DNA from: Mycobacterium gordonae
GTDB lineage: Bacteria > Actinomycetota > Actinomycetes > Mycobacteriales > Mycobacteriaceae
Direction of reading: 5' to 3'
Assembly (NCBI RefSeq): GCF_002101675.1
Contig: NZ_LQOY01000031.1
Location: 1 to 60,082 of the forward strand
DNA: 60,082 nucleotides
How positions within the stretch are numbered: position 1 is the first letter of the stretch; every line of letters begins with the position of its first letter. Below are positions 52,123 through 60,082 of this stretch, one piece after another. The notes under the pieces are model-generated. The model worked only from the letters and a program-made list of their open reading frames with translations, made no database searches and was not told the DNA's origin. Both the position numbers and the translations under genes were made by a program.

Positions 52123-52145
52123 AGGTCGAACTTATCGCGACGGGC

Positions 52146-53579
52146 TCAGGCCGGTCCGGTCCGGTAGATCGATTTCAGCGTCCGGTAGGCCTCGAGTCCC
52201 TCCGGGCCGAGCTCGCGGCCCATCCCGCTGGCCTTCACCCCGCCGAACGGGGCGCGCACGTCGAGGGCATAGTCGTTGACCCCGATGGTGCCGGTGTGCA
52301 CGGCACGGGCGACGGTGGTCGCCCGGTCGACGTCGGTCGACCACACGGTGCCGGCCAGGCCGAACTCGGTGTCGTTGGCCAGCGCGATCGCCTCGTCGTC
52401 GCTGTCGTAGCCGCTGATGGTCAGCACCGGGCCGAAGACCTCCTCGCGGGCCAGCCGGTCGGTGTTGTCGACGTCGGCGAACACCGTGGGCGCCACGAAC
52501 CAGCCCCGCGGTTGGTCCTCGGGCACCGAGCCGCCGGCCACCAGCCGGGCGCCACTGTTCTTGCCGACGTCGATATAACCCAGGACCCGGTCGCGTTGGC
52601 GTGAGCTGACCATCGGGCCGATCTCGGTGCCCGGGTCCAGCGGATCACCCACCGCCATGCTGTCGGCCAGCGCCGCGACCGCGTCGACGATCTCCTCGTA
52701 GCGGGATTTAGGCGCCAGGATGCGCGAGCTGAGATGGCAGGTCTGACCGTTGTTGACGAAGGAGGCGTTACGCAGGCCGCGGATCGTCGCGTCCAGGTCG
52801 GCGTCGTCGAGGATGATGGCGGCCGACTTGCCACCCAGTTCCAGGGTGACCGGTCGCATCAGGCGCCCGCAGGTCTCCGCGACCAGTCGCCCGGTCGCGG
52901 TCGAACCCGTGAACGCGACCTTGTCGACACCGGGATGAGACACCAGGCGGGCGCCGACGGCCGGACCGCCCGACACCACGTTCAATACCCCGGGCGGCAG
53001 GCCGGCTTCCACTGCAGCCTCGGCGAAAACCAGTGCGTCCAAAGCGGTTTCGGGCGACGCCTTGAGTACCATGGTGCAACCCGCGGCCAGCGCGGGCGCC
53101 ACCTTCATCGCGGCCAGCGCCTGCGGGTAGTTCCAGGGCACGATCGCGCCGACGACCCCGACGGCCTCGCGTCGCACGATGGTGTGCCCGGTGACGCTGG
53201 GCCGAATCTCCTCGATCGGTACCTCGGTGACCAGTTGCGCGTAATAGCGCAGTAGCAGCGCCGGGAACGCGCCGTTGGCGCCGCGCGACAGGCGGATGGG
53301 CATGCCGTTCTCCCGGGTCACCAGCTCACTGGTTTCCCTGGCACGTGCCTTGAGCGCGTCCGCCATCGCGTTCAGGATCCCGGCGCGGTGTTCGGGTGAG
53401 CTGGCCCGCCAGTCGGGCAGGGCCCGGCGCGCGGCGGCGACGGCGGCGTCCAGGTCGGATTCGCTGACGACGGCGCCGGCGCCGAGCGGCTCGCCGGTCG
53501 CCGCTTCCACCACCGGTTCGGCATCGTCGGCGGTCCGGAACTGGCCGTCAGCGAAAAACTGTGCGGTTGAAGATGTCAC
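52146..53579 (-). CDS. NAD(P)-dependent aldehyde dehydrogenase
   Basis: The 477-residue enzyme oxidises an aldehyde to an acid. It has GVVGAIVPWNYPQALAAMK, the catalytic Glu in TLELGGKSAAII and the nucleophile Cys in NNGQTCHLSSR, plus FTGSTATGRLV and EEVFGPVLTI. The GTG start at 53577-53579 overlaps the CoA-transferase stop (GTGA), so the genes are coupled. The thiolase-like gene starts 23 bases after its end. The cluster suggests degradation of an acyl or aromatic chain. Confidence 0.93.
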   Translation of the reverse strand: MTSSTAQFFADGQFRTADDAEPVVEAATGEPLGAGAVVSESDLDAAVAAARRALPDWRASSPEHRAGILNAMADALKARARETSELVTRENGMPIRLSRGANGAFPALLLRYYAQLVTEVPIEEIRPSVTGHTIVRREAVGVVGAIVPWNYPQALAAMKVAPALAAGCTMVLKASPETALDALVFAEAAVEAGLPPGVLNVVSGGPAVGARLVSHPGVDKVAFTGSTATGRLVAETCGRLMRPVTLELGGKSAAIILDDADLDATIRGLRNASFVNNGQTCHLSSRILAPKSRYEEIVDAVAALADSMAVGDPLDPGTEIGPMVSSRQRDRVLGYIDVGKNSGARLVAGGSVPEDQPRGWFVAPTVFADVDNTDRLAREEVFGPVLTISGYDSDDEAIALANDTEFGLAGTVWSTDVDRATTVARAVHTGTIGVNDYALDVRAPFGGVKASGMGRELGPEGLEAYRTLKSIYRTGPA

Positions 53580-55930
53580 GGGCCTGCCTCCGGTTCGTCC
53601 GCTGCGAACAGTACGCCTTCGTCGATCCAACGCTGCACCTCGTCCGGGCTCATCCCGAGCAGCCGCGCGCAGATCGCCCGGGTGTCCTGGCCGGGTTGCG
53701 GGGCCGGGCGTTGCGGGGCGGGTGGGATATGGCGAAACGGAGCCGGTCCGGTCTCGGCGGGCAGGACACGCGCGATCAGCGGATGTGTCATGTCGCTGAA
53801 CAGCTTTCGCTCGATCAGTTGCGGATCTTCGAGGATGTCGGGCGGCCGGTTCATCGGGCCCGCCGCGAGGCCGGCATCCTGCAGCATCTGAGCCGCCTGC
53901 ACCGCTGTACGTGCGCCGGTCCACCGCTTGAGCTCGGCGACCAACTTGCCGCAATCGTCGGCCGGCTGGACCAGAAGCGATGCCAGACAATCCCATTCAG
54001 CTTCGGTGCCGATGGACACCACGCACCATTCGTCGTCGCCGGCGCACGGGCAGACGGCGTGCACGCTGGTGTCGGCGTGGACCTCGGCCATACCGGCGGC
54101 CAGCGCGGCCTCGGTGACGAACAACGTGTCGAGTTGGTTGACGACAACCTCCGCCTGCGAGATGTGCACGTGGGCGCCCTGACCGGCGCGGTCACGGCGG
54201 ATCAGGGCGGCCAGTGCCAGAGTGGCCGCGATACGCCCCACGACATGGTCGGGAAAAATCGTCGTCGCGTCATAGAACGCGTGCCGTGCGCCGTCGGCGG
54301 GGGCGTCATCGGAGGTCCAGGCGCGGGTGGCGCCCGTCGTCGCCCGCACCAAAGGTCCGTAGCCCAGCCGGGTGCTCCATGGGCCGGTGTTGCCGAACGC
54401 GCTGCTGCCCGCGAGCACGATCCGCGGGTTGAGCGCGACCAAGGTGTCGTAGTCAAAGCCAAGGGAGCCAAGGGTTCCCGGCTTGAAGTTGGCGAACACC
54501 GCATCGGCCTGGGTGACGAGCCGGGAGAAAATCTCCTTGCCTTTCACGCTGCGCAGATCGATGCCCAGGGCGCGGTGATTGCGGTGGGTCCAGGCGAACG
54601 ACTCGCTCATCGCGTCGCCGGCGCGGGCCTGCCGCAGACCGTCCGGGTACTCGGCGGATTCCACCTTGATGACATCGGCGCCCAGGTCGCCGAACAGCCG
54701 GCCCAGTTCGCCGCCGGCGACGATGATGCCGAGGTCCAGGATCCGCAGGTTTCGGAAGGGGTAATCCCCGGCCGCGCCCGAGGTTGGCGGTGCCGGCGCG
54801 GGGTCGGCCGTCCAGCGCGGCTCGTCGTGCCCGACGGTGGGCGCCGGTGTCCGGAAACCGCAGTGCTCGCCGTCGACGACGAAATAGCCGGTGGGCACCG
54901 GGGTATGTACGCCCGGCACCAGTTCGGCGTCGGTGATTGCCCCGACCTGCTCAAAATGCTCCGACGCCAGAATCCTGGCGGGGGTGAGCACCGCCGCGAT
55001 GGGCACCCCGTGTGCCTGTCCGGCGGCCACCAGCTCCTTCATGGTCTTCCCGGCGAACAACGCCTGCACCAGCACGCTGATCTGGGGCCACGCCGCGAAT
55101 CGGGCGCCGATCGCCTCGTACTTGGGGTCCTGAAAATCCCCCGGCTCCCCCAGCCAGCGGCGCAGTCCGCGCCATTGCCGCGGCGCCATCACACACAGCC
55201 GCACGTAGCCGTCCTGGCACGGATAGATCGGGTACGCGTCCTGGTTCTTGGGCCGACCCCGCCAGCGACTGCCGCTGCGGACGCCCGCGGCGGCCTGCCC
55301 GTGCGCGCCGAACGCTGGATCGAGCGCCATGACCACCGCGTCGAACCGGGAGAAGTCGATGTAATCGCCTGTGCCGCACCGCAATCGGTTGTAGTAGGCG
55401 GCCAGTGCCACCCAGGCGGCCTGCGCCGCCGCGGTGGCCGAGGCGATCCCGATCGGCGGTAGCACCGGGGTTCCGACGGTGGGGCCGGTACGCGACAGCG
55501 CTCCGGACATCGCATACAGCACGGCGTCGGTGGCCCGCCAGGACGAGCGCGGGCCAGTGGCGCCGAAATCGCTGATCGACAGCACCACCAGATGTGGGTA
55601 GCGGTCGGCCAGGTCGGTCCCGGACGTGCCGTAGGCAGCGGTCTGGCCGGTGTCGACGAGGATGTCGGCGGTGGCGGCCAGGTCAAGCAGTCGCCGGCAG
55701 TCGCCGTCGCGGTCCGGGTCCAGGACCGTGCTGCGCTTGTTGGCGTTGTGCACGGCGAAGGAGATGCCGGCGCCGGCCAGGGTCGGCAAGGCTGTGCGTG
55801 CCGGGCTACCGCCCGGGGGCTCCACCTTGAGAACGTCTGCCCCCAGATCGGCCAGCAGGCGGGTGACCGCGTCGGCGTCAGCTACGGACAAGTCCACGAC
55901 TCGGACTCCGTCGAGGAGCTTCTCCGGCAT
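53576..55930 (-). CDS. Fused double CoA-transferase, CaiB/BaiF family (Rv1866-type)
   Basis: The 784-residue protein carries two class III CoA-transferase domains. Domain 1 (about 1-390) starts LLDGVRVVDLSVADADAVTRLLADLGADVLKVE; domain 2 (about 400-784) restarts with FRNLRILDLGIIVAGGELGRLFGDLGADVIKVE. Domain 2 keeps the catalytic-type Asp in IFPDHVVGRIAATLALAAL, while domain 1 has PPIGIASATAAAQ at the same place, so it may be inactive. These enzymes move CoA between acids. The length is close to the 778 residues of Rv1866. The ATG at 55928-55930 is used and the ALDH gene overlaps its stop. Confidence 0.92.
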   Translation of the reverse strand: MPEKLLDGVRVVDLSVADADAVTRLLADLGADVLKVEPPGGSPARTALPTLAGAGISFAVHNANKRSTVLDPDRDGDCRRLLDLAATADILVDTGQTAAYGTSGTDLADRYPHLVVLSISDFGATGPRSSWRATDAVLYAMSGALSRTGPTVGTPVLPPIGIASATAAAQAAWVALAAYYNRLRCGTGDYIDFSRFDAVVMALDPAFGAHGQAAAGVRSGSRWRGRPKNQDAYPIYPCQDGYVRLCVMAPRQWRGLRRWLGEPGDFQDPKYEAIGARFAAWPQISVLVQALFAGKTMKELVAAGQAHGVPIAAVLTPARILASEHFEQVGAITDAELVPGVHTPVPTGYFVVDGEHCGFRTPAPTVGHDEPRWTADPAPAPPTSGAAGDYPFRNLRILDLGIIVAGGELGRLFGDLGADVIKVESAEYPDGLRQARAGDAMSESFAWTHRNHRALGIDLRSVKGKEIFSRLVTQADAVFANFKPGTLGSLGFDYDTLVALNPRIVLAGSSAFGNTGPWSTRLGYGPLVRATTGATRAWTSDDAPADGARHAFYDATTIFPDHVVGRIAATLALAALIRRDRAGQGAHVHISQAEVVVNQLDTLFVTEAALAAGMAEVHADTSVHAVCPCAGDDEWCVVSIGTEAEWDCLASLLVQPADDCGKLVAELKRWTGARTAVQAAQMLQDAGLAAGPMNRPPDILEDPQLIERKLFSDMTHPLIARVLPAETGPAPFRHIPPAPQRPAPQPGQDTRAICARLLGMSPDEVQRWIDEGVLFAADEPEAGP

Positions 55931-55943
55931 GGCATCACCGTAG

Positions 55944-56453
55944 TCAACCCAGGGTGCGGCGGTACCGCACCTCCTCGGTCGGCCTGCCGCCGTAGGACCT
56001 GGTGCGCCTCGCACCATCGGGATGCCAGCCGTCGCGCTCGTAGAACCGGCGCGCCCGGTCGTTGTCGCGTAGCACCCACAGGGTGGCGGCGGCGAAGCCG
56101 CGGTCGGCCAACCGCTCCCGGGCGGCACCGACCAGCAGACGTCCGACGCCGGTGTTCACATAACGCGGGTCCACGTAGATCGCCATCAGCTCACCATGAT
56201 CGGCCAGGTCGTCGTCCCGGCAGAGGCCCACGCTGGCAAAGCCGCAGATGGTGCCGTCAGCCACCGCGACCAAGGTGGTGGGTACCCGCAGACCCATGCG
56301 CCCGAACTGGTAGCGGTGTGTCCAGGACTCCGGGGTGAGGCTGTCCAGGTAATCCTGGTCGATCAGGCCGCGGTATGCCGACCGCCAGGACCGCACGTGC
56401 ACGTCGGCCACCTGACTGGCGTCGGCCGGCACGGCGTCACGCACCTCCGTCAT
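55944..56453 (-). CDS. GNAT-family acetyltransferase
   Basis: The 169-residue protein is a typical GNAT: RDAVPADASQVADVHVRSWRSAYRGLID, the central GFASVGLCRDDDLADHGELMAIYVDPRYVNTGVGRLLV with the acetyl-CoA loop (Arg/Gly run NTGVGRLL), and LWVLRDNDRARRFYERDGW. It is similar to members that act on small amines or antibiotics. The ATG at 56451-56453 is used. It lies 13 bases before the CoA-transferase gene and is divergent from the SDR gene. Confidence 0.9.
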   Translation of the reverse strand: MTEVRDAVPADASQVADVHVRSWRSAYRGLIDQDYLDSLTPESWTHRYQFGRMGLRVPTTLVAVADGTICGFASVGLCRDDDLADHGELMAIYVDPRYVNTGVGRLLVGAARERLADRGFAAATLWVLRDNDRARRFYERDGWHPDGARRTRSYGGRPTEEVRYRRTLG

Positions 56454-56486
56454 CGTTGCAGTATCCAGCGGCCTAACGTGTCTGCC

Positions 56487-57335
56487 ATGACAGATTCGGG
56501 ATCGGTCGGTTTGAAAGTGCGTGACAAGGTGGTGGTGATCACCGGCGGAGCGCGGGGCATCGGGTTGGCGACGGCGACCGCGCTGCACAAGTTGGGCGCC
56601 AAAGTCGCCATCGGTGACATCGACGAAGCGACGGTCAAGGAGTCGGGTGCCGACCTCGGTCTCGAGGTGTACGGCAAACTCGATGTGACGGACGCGAATT
56701 CGTTCTCGGACTTCCTCGATCAGGTGGAACGTCAGCTCGGACCGATCGACGTGCTGGTCAACAACGCCGGCATCATGCCGGTGGGGCGGATCATCGACGA
56801 GCCCGACGCCGTCACCCGGCGCATCCTCGACATCAACGTCTACGGCGTCATCCTGGGCAGCAAGTTGGCGGCTCAGCGCATGGTGCCGCGCGGTCAGGGC
56901 CATGTCATCAACATCGCGTCCCTGGCCGGGGAGATGCACATCGTCGGGCTGGCCACCTACGTCGCCAGCAAGCACGCGGTGCTCGGGTTCACCGACTCGG
57001 CGCGGCTGGAATACCGCTCGGCCGGCGTGCATTTCTCCTCGGTGCTGCCGACGTTCGTCAACACTGAACTCGTGGCGGGCACCTCCGGTATGAAGGGCTT
57101 CCGCAACGCGGAGCCGGCCGAGATCGCGGATGCGATTGTCGCACTGGTGGCTCAGCCCAAGCCGCGGGTGCGGATCACGAAGATCGCCGGCGCCGTGGTC
57201 ACGTCGCAGAAATTCTGGCCGCGGCGCGCCGCCGAGGCGTTGAACCGACTGATCGGCGGCGACCACGTCTTCACCGACCAGATCGACGTGGAAAAGCGCC
57301 GCGCCTACGAGGCCCGTGCCCGCGGGGAGGAATGA
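56487..57335 (+). CDS. Short-chain dehydrogenase/reductase (Rv1865c-type)
   Basis: The 282-residue classical SDR has the NAD-binding loop TGGARGIGLATATAL, NNAG in VLVNNAGIMPVG, Ser in NIASLAGEMH and the catalytic YVASK. The C-terminal region KFWPRRAAEALNRLIGGDHVF is basic and may sit at the membrane. Length and place match Rv1865c. The stop codon lies within an inverted repeat (57331-57356). The substrate is unknown. Confidence 0.93.
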   Translation: MTDSGSVGLKVRDKVVVITGGARGIGLATATALHKLGAKVAIGDIDEATVKESGADLGLEVYGKLDVTDANSFSDFLDQVERQLGPIDVLVNNAGIMPVGRIIDEPDAVTRRILDINVYGVILGSKLAAQRMVPRGQGHVINIASLAGEMHIVGLATYVASKHAVLGFTDSARLEYRSAGVHFSSVLPTFVNTELVAGTSGMKGFRNAEPAEIADAIVALVAQPKPRVRITKIAGAVVTSQKFWPRRAAEALNRLIGGDHVFTDQIDVEKRRAYEARARGEE

Positions 57336-57356
57336 ACTCGTAAGACGGAGTTCATT
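57331..57356. terminator. Stem-loop spanning the SDR stop codon
   Basis: AATGAACTC at 57331-57339 pairs with GAGTTCATT at 57348-57356 across an eight-base loop. The SDR stop codon is inside the left arm. It could terminate the SDR transcript or act as an operator for the phosphoketolase gene. Confidence 0.45.
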
Positions 57357-57378
57357 TGAGGTCTCGACAATCGGGTAG

Positions 57379-59736
57379 ATGAGCCCCATGAGACTTCCCG
57401 ACGACGAGTGTGCCCTGATCGACGCCTACTGGCGAGCCGCCAACTACCTCTCGGTCGGCCAGATCTACCTGTTGGACAATCCCCTACTGGCCGAGCCCTT
57501 GGCCGCCGAGCACGTCAAACCCCGGCTGCTCGGCCACTGGGGAACGACGCCGGGGCTCAATCTCATCTACGCCCACCTCAATCGCGTCATCCGCAATCGC
57601 GACGCCAACGTCATCTACATCACCGGGCCCGGCCATGGCGGTCCCGGCCTGGTGGCCAACGCCTACCTCGAAGGCACCTACAGCGAGGTCTATACGGGCA
57701 TCGAGGAAGACACCGACGGGCTGCGCAAACTGTTCCGGCAGTTTTCGTTCCCGGGCGGGATTCCCAGCCACGTCGCGGCACAGACGCCGGGATCCATTCA
57801 CGAGGGTGGCGAGCTGGGCTACGCGCTGGTGCACGCCTACGGCGCGGCGTTCGACAACCCCGATCTGGTGGTCGCCTGCGTGGTCGGCGACGGTGAGGCG
57901 GAGACCGGGCCGCTGGCCACGAGTTGGCATTCGAACAAGTTTCTCAATCCCGCCGTCGACGGCGCGGTGTTGCCGATCCTGCACCTCAACGGCTACAAGA
58001 TCGCCAACCCGACGGTGTTGGCGCGAATCCCCGAGGCCGAGCTCGAGGCGTTGATGCGCGGGTATGGCTATCGGCCGATCATGGTCGCCGGGGACGACCC
58101 CGCCAGTGTGCACCGGCAGCTGGCCGCCGCCCTCGACGACGCCTTCGACGACATTGCGGCGATTCAGCACGCGGCGCGCTCCGGCCTATCGAGCGAGCGG
58201 CCGGTGTGGCCGATGATCGTGCTGCGCACCCCGAAAGGCTGGACCGGTCCGAAGGTGGTCGACGGACGGCAGGTGGAGGGCACCTTCCGCGCACACCAGG
58301 TGCCGTTGGCCGCCACGCACGACAACCCCGAGCATCGCGCGCAGCTGGAGGAATGGCTGCGCAGTTACCGGCCCGAGGAGCTGTTCGACGGCGACGGCAG
58401 GTTGCGGCCTGAGCTGAAAGCCGTTGCGCCCCAGGGTGACCGGAGAATGAGCGCCAACCCGCACGCCAACGGCGGAGTGCTGCTGCACGATCTGGATTTG
58501 CCGGACTTCCGCGACTACGCCGTGTCGGTGGAGCGGCCCGCCGCCGCGACGCACGAGGCGACCCGCGTGCTGGGTACGTTCCTGCGTGACGTCATCAAGC
58601 GCAACCCCGACCGGTTCCGGTTGATGGGTCCCGACGAGACCGCCTCCAACCGCCTCGATGCGGTGTTCGGCGCCACCGACCGGGTGTGGGTCTCGCGCAC
58701 GGAGCCGGACGACGACCACCTCGCGCCCGATGGCCGGGTTATGGAGGTGCTGTCGGAGCATCTGTGTCAGGGCTGGCTGGAGGGCTACCTGCTGACCGGC
58801 AGACATGGGCTGTTCAACTGCTACGAGGCGTTCGTGCACATCGTCGACTCGATGCTCAATCAGCATGCGAAGTGGCTGGCCACCACGCTGGATCTGCCGT
58901 GGCGGCGACCGATCGCGTCATTGAATTACCTGCTCAGCTCCCATGTGTGGCGCCAGGACCACAACGGTGCGTCGCATCAAGATCCCGGCTTCATCGACCT
59001 CGTCGCCAACAAGCGGGCCGAGCTGACCCGGGTGTACCTGCCGCCGGACGGCAACACGTTGCTGTCGGTCGCCGATCACTGCCTGCGTAGTCGCAACTAC
59101 ATCAACGTCATCGTGGCGGGCAAGCAGCCGGCGCTGTCTTACCTGTCGATGGAGGAGGCGGTCCTGCACTGCACCCGGGGCCTGGGGATCTGGCCGTGGG
59201 CCAGCACCGCTGTTGGTGAACCCGACGTGGTGTTGGCCTGCGCGGGCGACATTCCGACGCTGGAAATCCTTGCTGCTGCGGATATTCTGCGCCGCGAGGT
59301 GCCGGACCTGGCGGTGCGGGTGGTGAACGTGGTCGACCTGATGCGTCTGCAGCCCGACACCGAACACCCGCATGGCTTGCCCGACAACGAATACGACGCG
59401 TTGTTCACTGCCGATAAGCCGGTGATCTTCGCTTATCACGGCTACCCCTGGCTGATCCATCGGCTGACCTACCGCCGTGCCGGCCACCATCACATGCACG
59501 TGCGCGGCTTCAAGGAACGCGGCACCACCACGACGCCTTTCGACATGGTGATGCTCAACGACCTGGACCGCTTCCACTTGGTGATGGATGTGATCGACCG
59601 GGTGCAGGGTCTGGCCAGCAGCGCAGGCGGACTGCGCCAGCGCATGGTCGACGCGCGCCTGTCTGCCCGCAACTACACCCGCGAACATGGCGAGGACGAC
59701 CCGCAGGTCTCGGGGTGGACCTGGCAGGCGGAGTGA
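57379..59736 (+). CDS. xfp: Xylulose-5-phosphate/fructose-6-phosphate phosphoketolase
   Basis: Phosphoketolase splits xylulose-5-phosphate (or fructose-6-phosphate) with phosphate to acetyl phosphate and an aldose phosphate, using thiamine diphosphate. The 785-residue protein begins [21 protein letters not shown] and has [19 protein letters not shown], the ThDP-binding [36 protein letters not shown] and [19 protein letters not shown]. It is full length for the family. An in-frame ATG lies three codons further in. No M. tuberculosis counterpart is recalled at this place. An acetate kinase gene is not visible nearby. Confidence 0.95.
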   Translation: MSPMRLPDDECALIDAYWRAANYLSVGQIYLLDNPLLAEPLAAEHVKPRLLGHWGTTPGLNLIYAHLNRVIRNRDANVIYITGPGHGGPGLVANAYLEGTYSEVYTGIEEDTDGLRKLFRQFSFPGGIPSHVAAQTPGSIHEGGELGYALVHAYGAAFDNPDLVVACVVGDGEAETGPLATSWHSNKFLNPAVDGAVLPILHLNGYKIANPTVLARIPEAELEALMRGYGYRPIMVAGDDPASVHRQLAAALDDAFDDIAAIQHAARSGLSSERPVWPMIVLRTPKGWTGPKVVDGRQVEGTFRAHQVPLAATHDNPEHRAQLEEWLRSYRPEELFDGDGRLRPELKAVAPQGDRRMSANPHANGGVLLHDLDLPDFRDYAVSVERPAAATHEATRVLGTFLRDVIKRNPDRFRLMGPDETASNRLDAVFGATDRVWVSRTEPDDDHLAPDGRVMEVLSEHLCQGWLEGYLLTGRHGLFNCYEAFVHIVDSMLNQHAKWLATTLDLPWRRPIASLNYLLSSHVWRQDHNGASHQDPGFIDLVANKRAELTRVYLPPDGNTLLSVADHCLRSRNYINVIVAGKQPALSYLSMEEAVLHCTRGLGIWPWASTAVGEPDVVLACAGDIPTLEILAAADILRREVPDLAVRVVNVVDLMRLQPDTEHPHGLPDNEYDALFTADKPVIFAYHGYPWLIHRLTYRRAGHHHMHVRGFKERGTTTTPFDMVMLNDLDRFHLVMDVIDRVQGLASSAGGLRQRMVDARLSARNYTREHGEDDPQVSGWTWQAE

Positions 59737-59748
59737 GTCGCCCTCAAA

Positions 59749-59912
59749 AAGGTTGCGAGGTGCGGGGTGCCGACAGTAGTGGGACCGCGGTGCATACCGG
59801 CGCGCGGGTGCGCGACCTGGTGATCGGCTCAGGCCAGGAGTTCACCGACCACGGCACCCATCGACTCAAGGGTGTACCGGGCGACTGGCGTCGGTTCGCC
59901 GTCGCCTGGTGA
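59749..59912 (+). pseudogene. Decayed 3' end of an adenylate/guanylate cyclase-type gene
   Basis: The translated stretch reads ADSSGTAVHTGARV, then RDLVIGSGQEFTDHGTHRLK and GVPGDWRRFAVAW. It matches the end of class III cyclase domains of the large mycobacterial cyclase/LuxR proteins (pattern GxAVHxGARV ... RDLVxGSGxxFxDRGxHxLKGVPGxW). The segment that normally links these two blocks, about 14 residues, is deleted, and no upstream catalytic part is present. It is a remnant. Confidence 0.7.
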
Positions 59913-59926
59913 GACCGGCCGCCCAG

Positions 59927-60082
59927 CTAAAAGGGTGGGGGTTCGTTGTCGGGTGGGCCGGTGGCGGCGATGCGGGCTTGGCGGTTGTGGCGGCGTTCGG
60001 CGGCGACGCGGTGGGCGCGGTCTTGGGCGCGGGTGCGGCGGCGGGTGGGCATCATCGCGGTGCGTTCGGCGCAGTAGTCCCG
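59927..60082 (-). CDS. DUF222/HNH endonuclease family (13E12-type), C-terminal end only
   Basis: The frame enters from the right edge and ends at a TAG (complement of 59927-59929). The visible 51 residues read RDYCAERTAMMPTRRRTRAQ, then DRAHRVAAERRHNRQARIAA and a tail ending in PPDNEPPPF. The RTRAQxRAHRxxxERRHNRQARIAA pattern and the proline-rich end are typical of 13E12-repeat DUF222/HNH proteins, which are multicopy in mycobacteria and used as prophage integration sites. The domain itself lies outside the window. Confidence 0.85.
   Translation of the reverse strand, partial: RDYCAERTAMMPTRRRTRAQDRAHRVAAERRHNRQARIAATGPPDNEPPPF

Overview
The window is high-GC DNA from a slow-growing, non-tuberculous Mycobacterium. 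The evidence is a PE-PGRS gene, antigen 85B (fbpB), rpfC, a secreted chorismate mutase, lppE, CYP140, glnA3, bfrA, a DUF7159 protein and a 13E12-type DUF222/HNH gene end. From memory, the order follows an inverted M. tuberculosis block running from about Rv1898 to Rv1865c. Several stretches have no counterpart there: a nitrilase-family gene, a Baeyer-Villiger monooxygenase, an accessory block at 10.2-16.4 kb, a Kup K+ transporter, a second MFS pump, bfd with an enoyl-CoA hydratase, oxyR/ahpC/ahpD with a GH13 gene, lon, and a phosphoketolase. I do not name a species.

Layout. 1-10.2 kb: PE-PGRS 5' end, macrodomain protein, thiamine-binding-fold protein, dtd, methyltransferase, nitrilase-family enzyme, alcohol dehydrogenase with Baeyer-Villiger monooxygenase, two small membrane proteins, nitronate monooxygenase behind a KstR box, and three small genes. 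10.2-16.4 kb: a lower-GC accessory block with a promoter overlapped by a nested dyad, a predicted 44-residue peptide gene, a WHxxIL-motif protein of unknown function and an overlapping acetyltransferase/methyltransferase pair. It is followed by a CYP125-type P450 (near-consensus KstR box upstream), an alcohol dehydrogenase and a YceI protein. 16.4-24 kb: DUF7159 protein, fbpB, a small membrane protein, chorismate mutase, rpfC, SRPBCC, SDR, lppE and CYP140. 24-34.4 kb: kup, NTF2-like protein, amidohydrolase plus glnA3, AhpD-like protein, two tandem MFS pumps with C-terminal winged-helix-like domains, and bfrA.

34.4-45.4 kb: divergent bfrA/bfd around tandem IdeR-like boxes, enoyl-CoA hydratase, flavin-reductase-like and EthD-like proteins, intact oxyR divergent from ahpC-ahpD, GH13 hydrolase, DUF1810, lldD2, a phytanoyl-CoA dioxygenase-like protein and lon. 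45.4-60.1 kb: a GPNIP-repeat secreted protein, four small genes, DUF72, a large epimerase fusion, thiolase-like protein, aldehyde dehydrogenase, a double CoA-transferase, GNAT, SDR, phosphoketolase, a decayed nucleotide-cyclase end and a DUF222/HNH 3' end.

Themes. Sterol or lipid catabolism: CYP125 paralog, nitronate monooxygenase, BVMO/ADH, and the thiolase-like/ALDH/CoA-transferase cluster. Iron and peroxide handling: bfrA/bfd under IdeR, oxyR-ahpCD. Envelope and secreted factors: Ag85B, RpfC, chorismate mutase, LppE. The best candidate for an undescribed system is the dyad-controlled peptide gene followed by the WHxxIL protein, acetyltransferase and methyltransferase at 10.49-13.26 kb. Its biochemical role is inference only.
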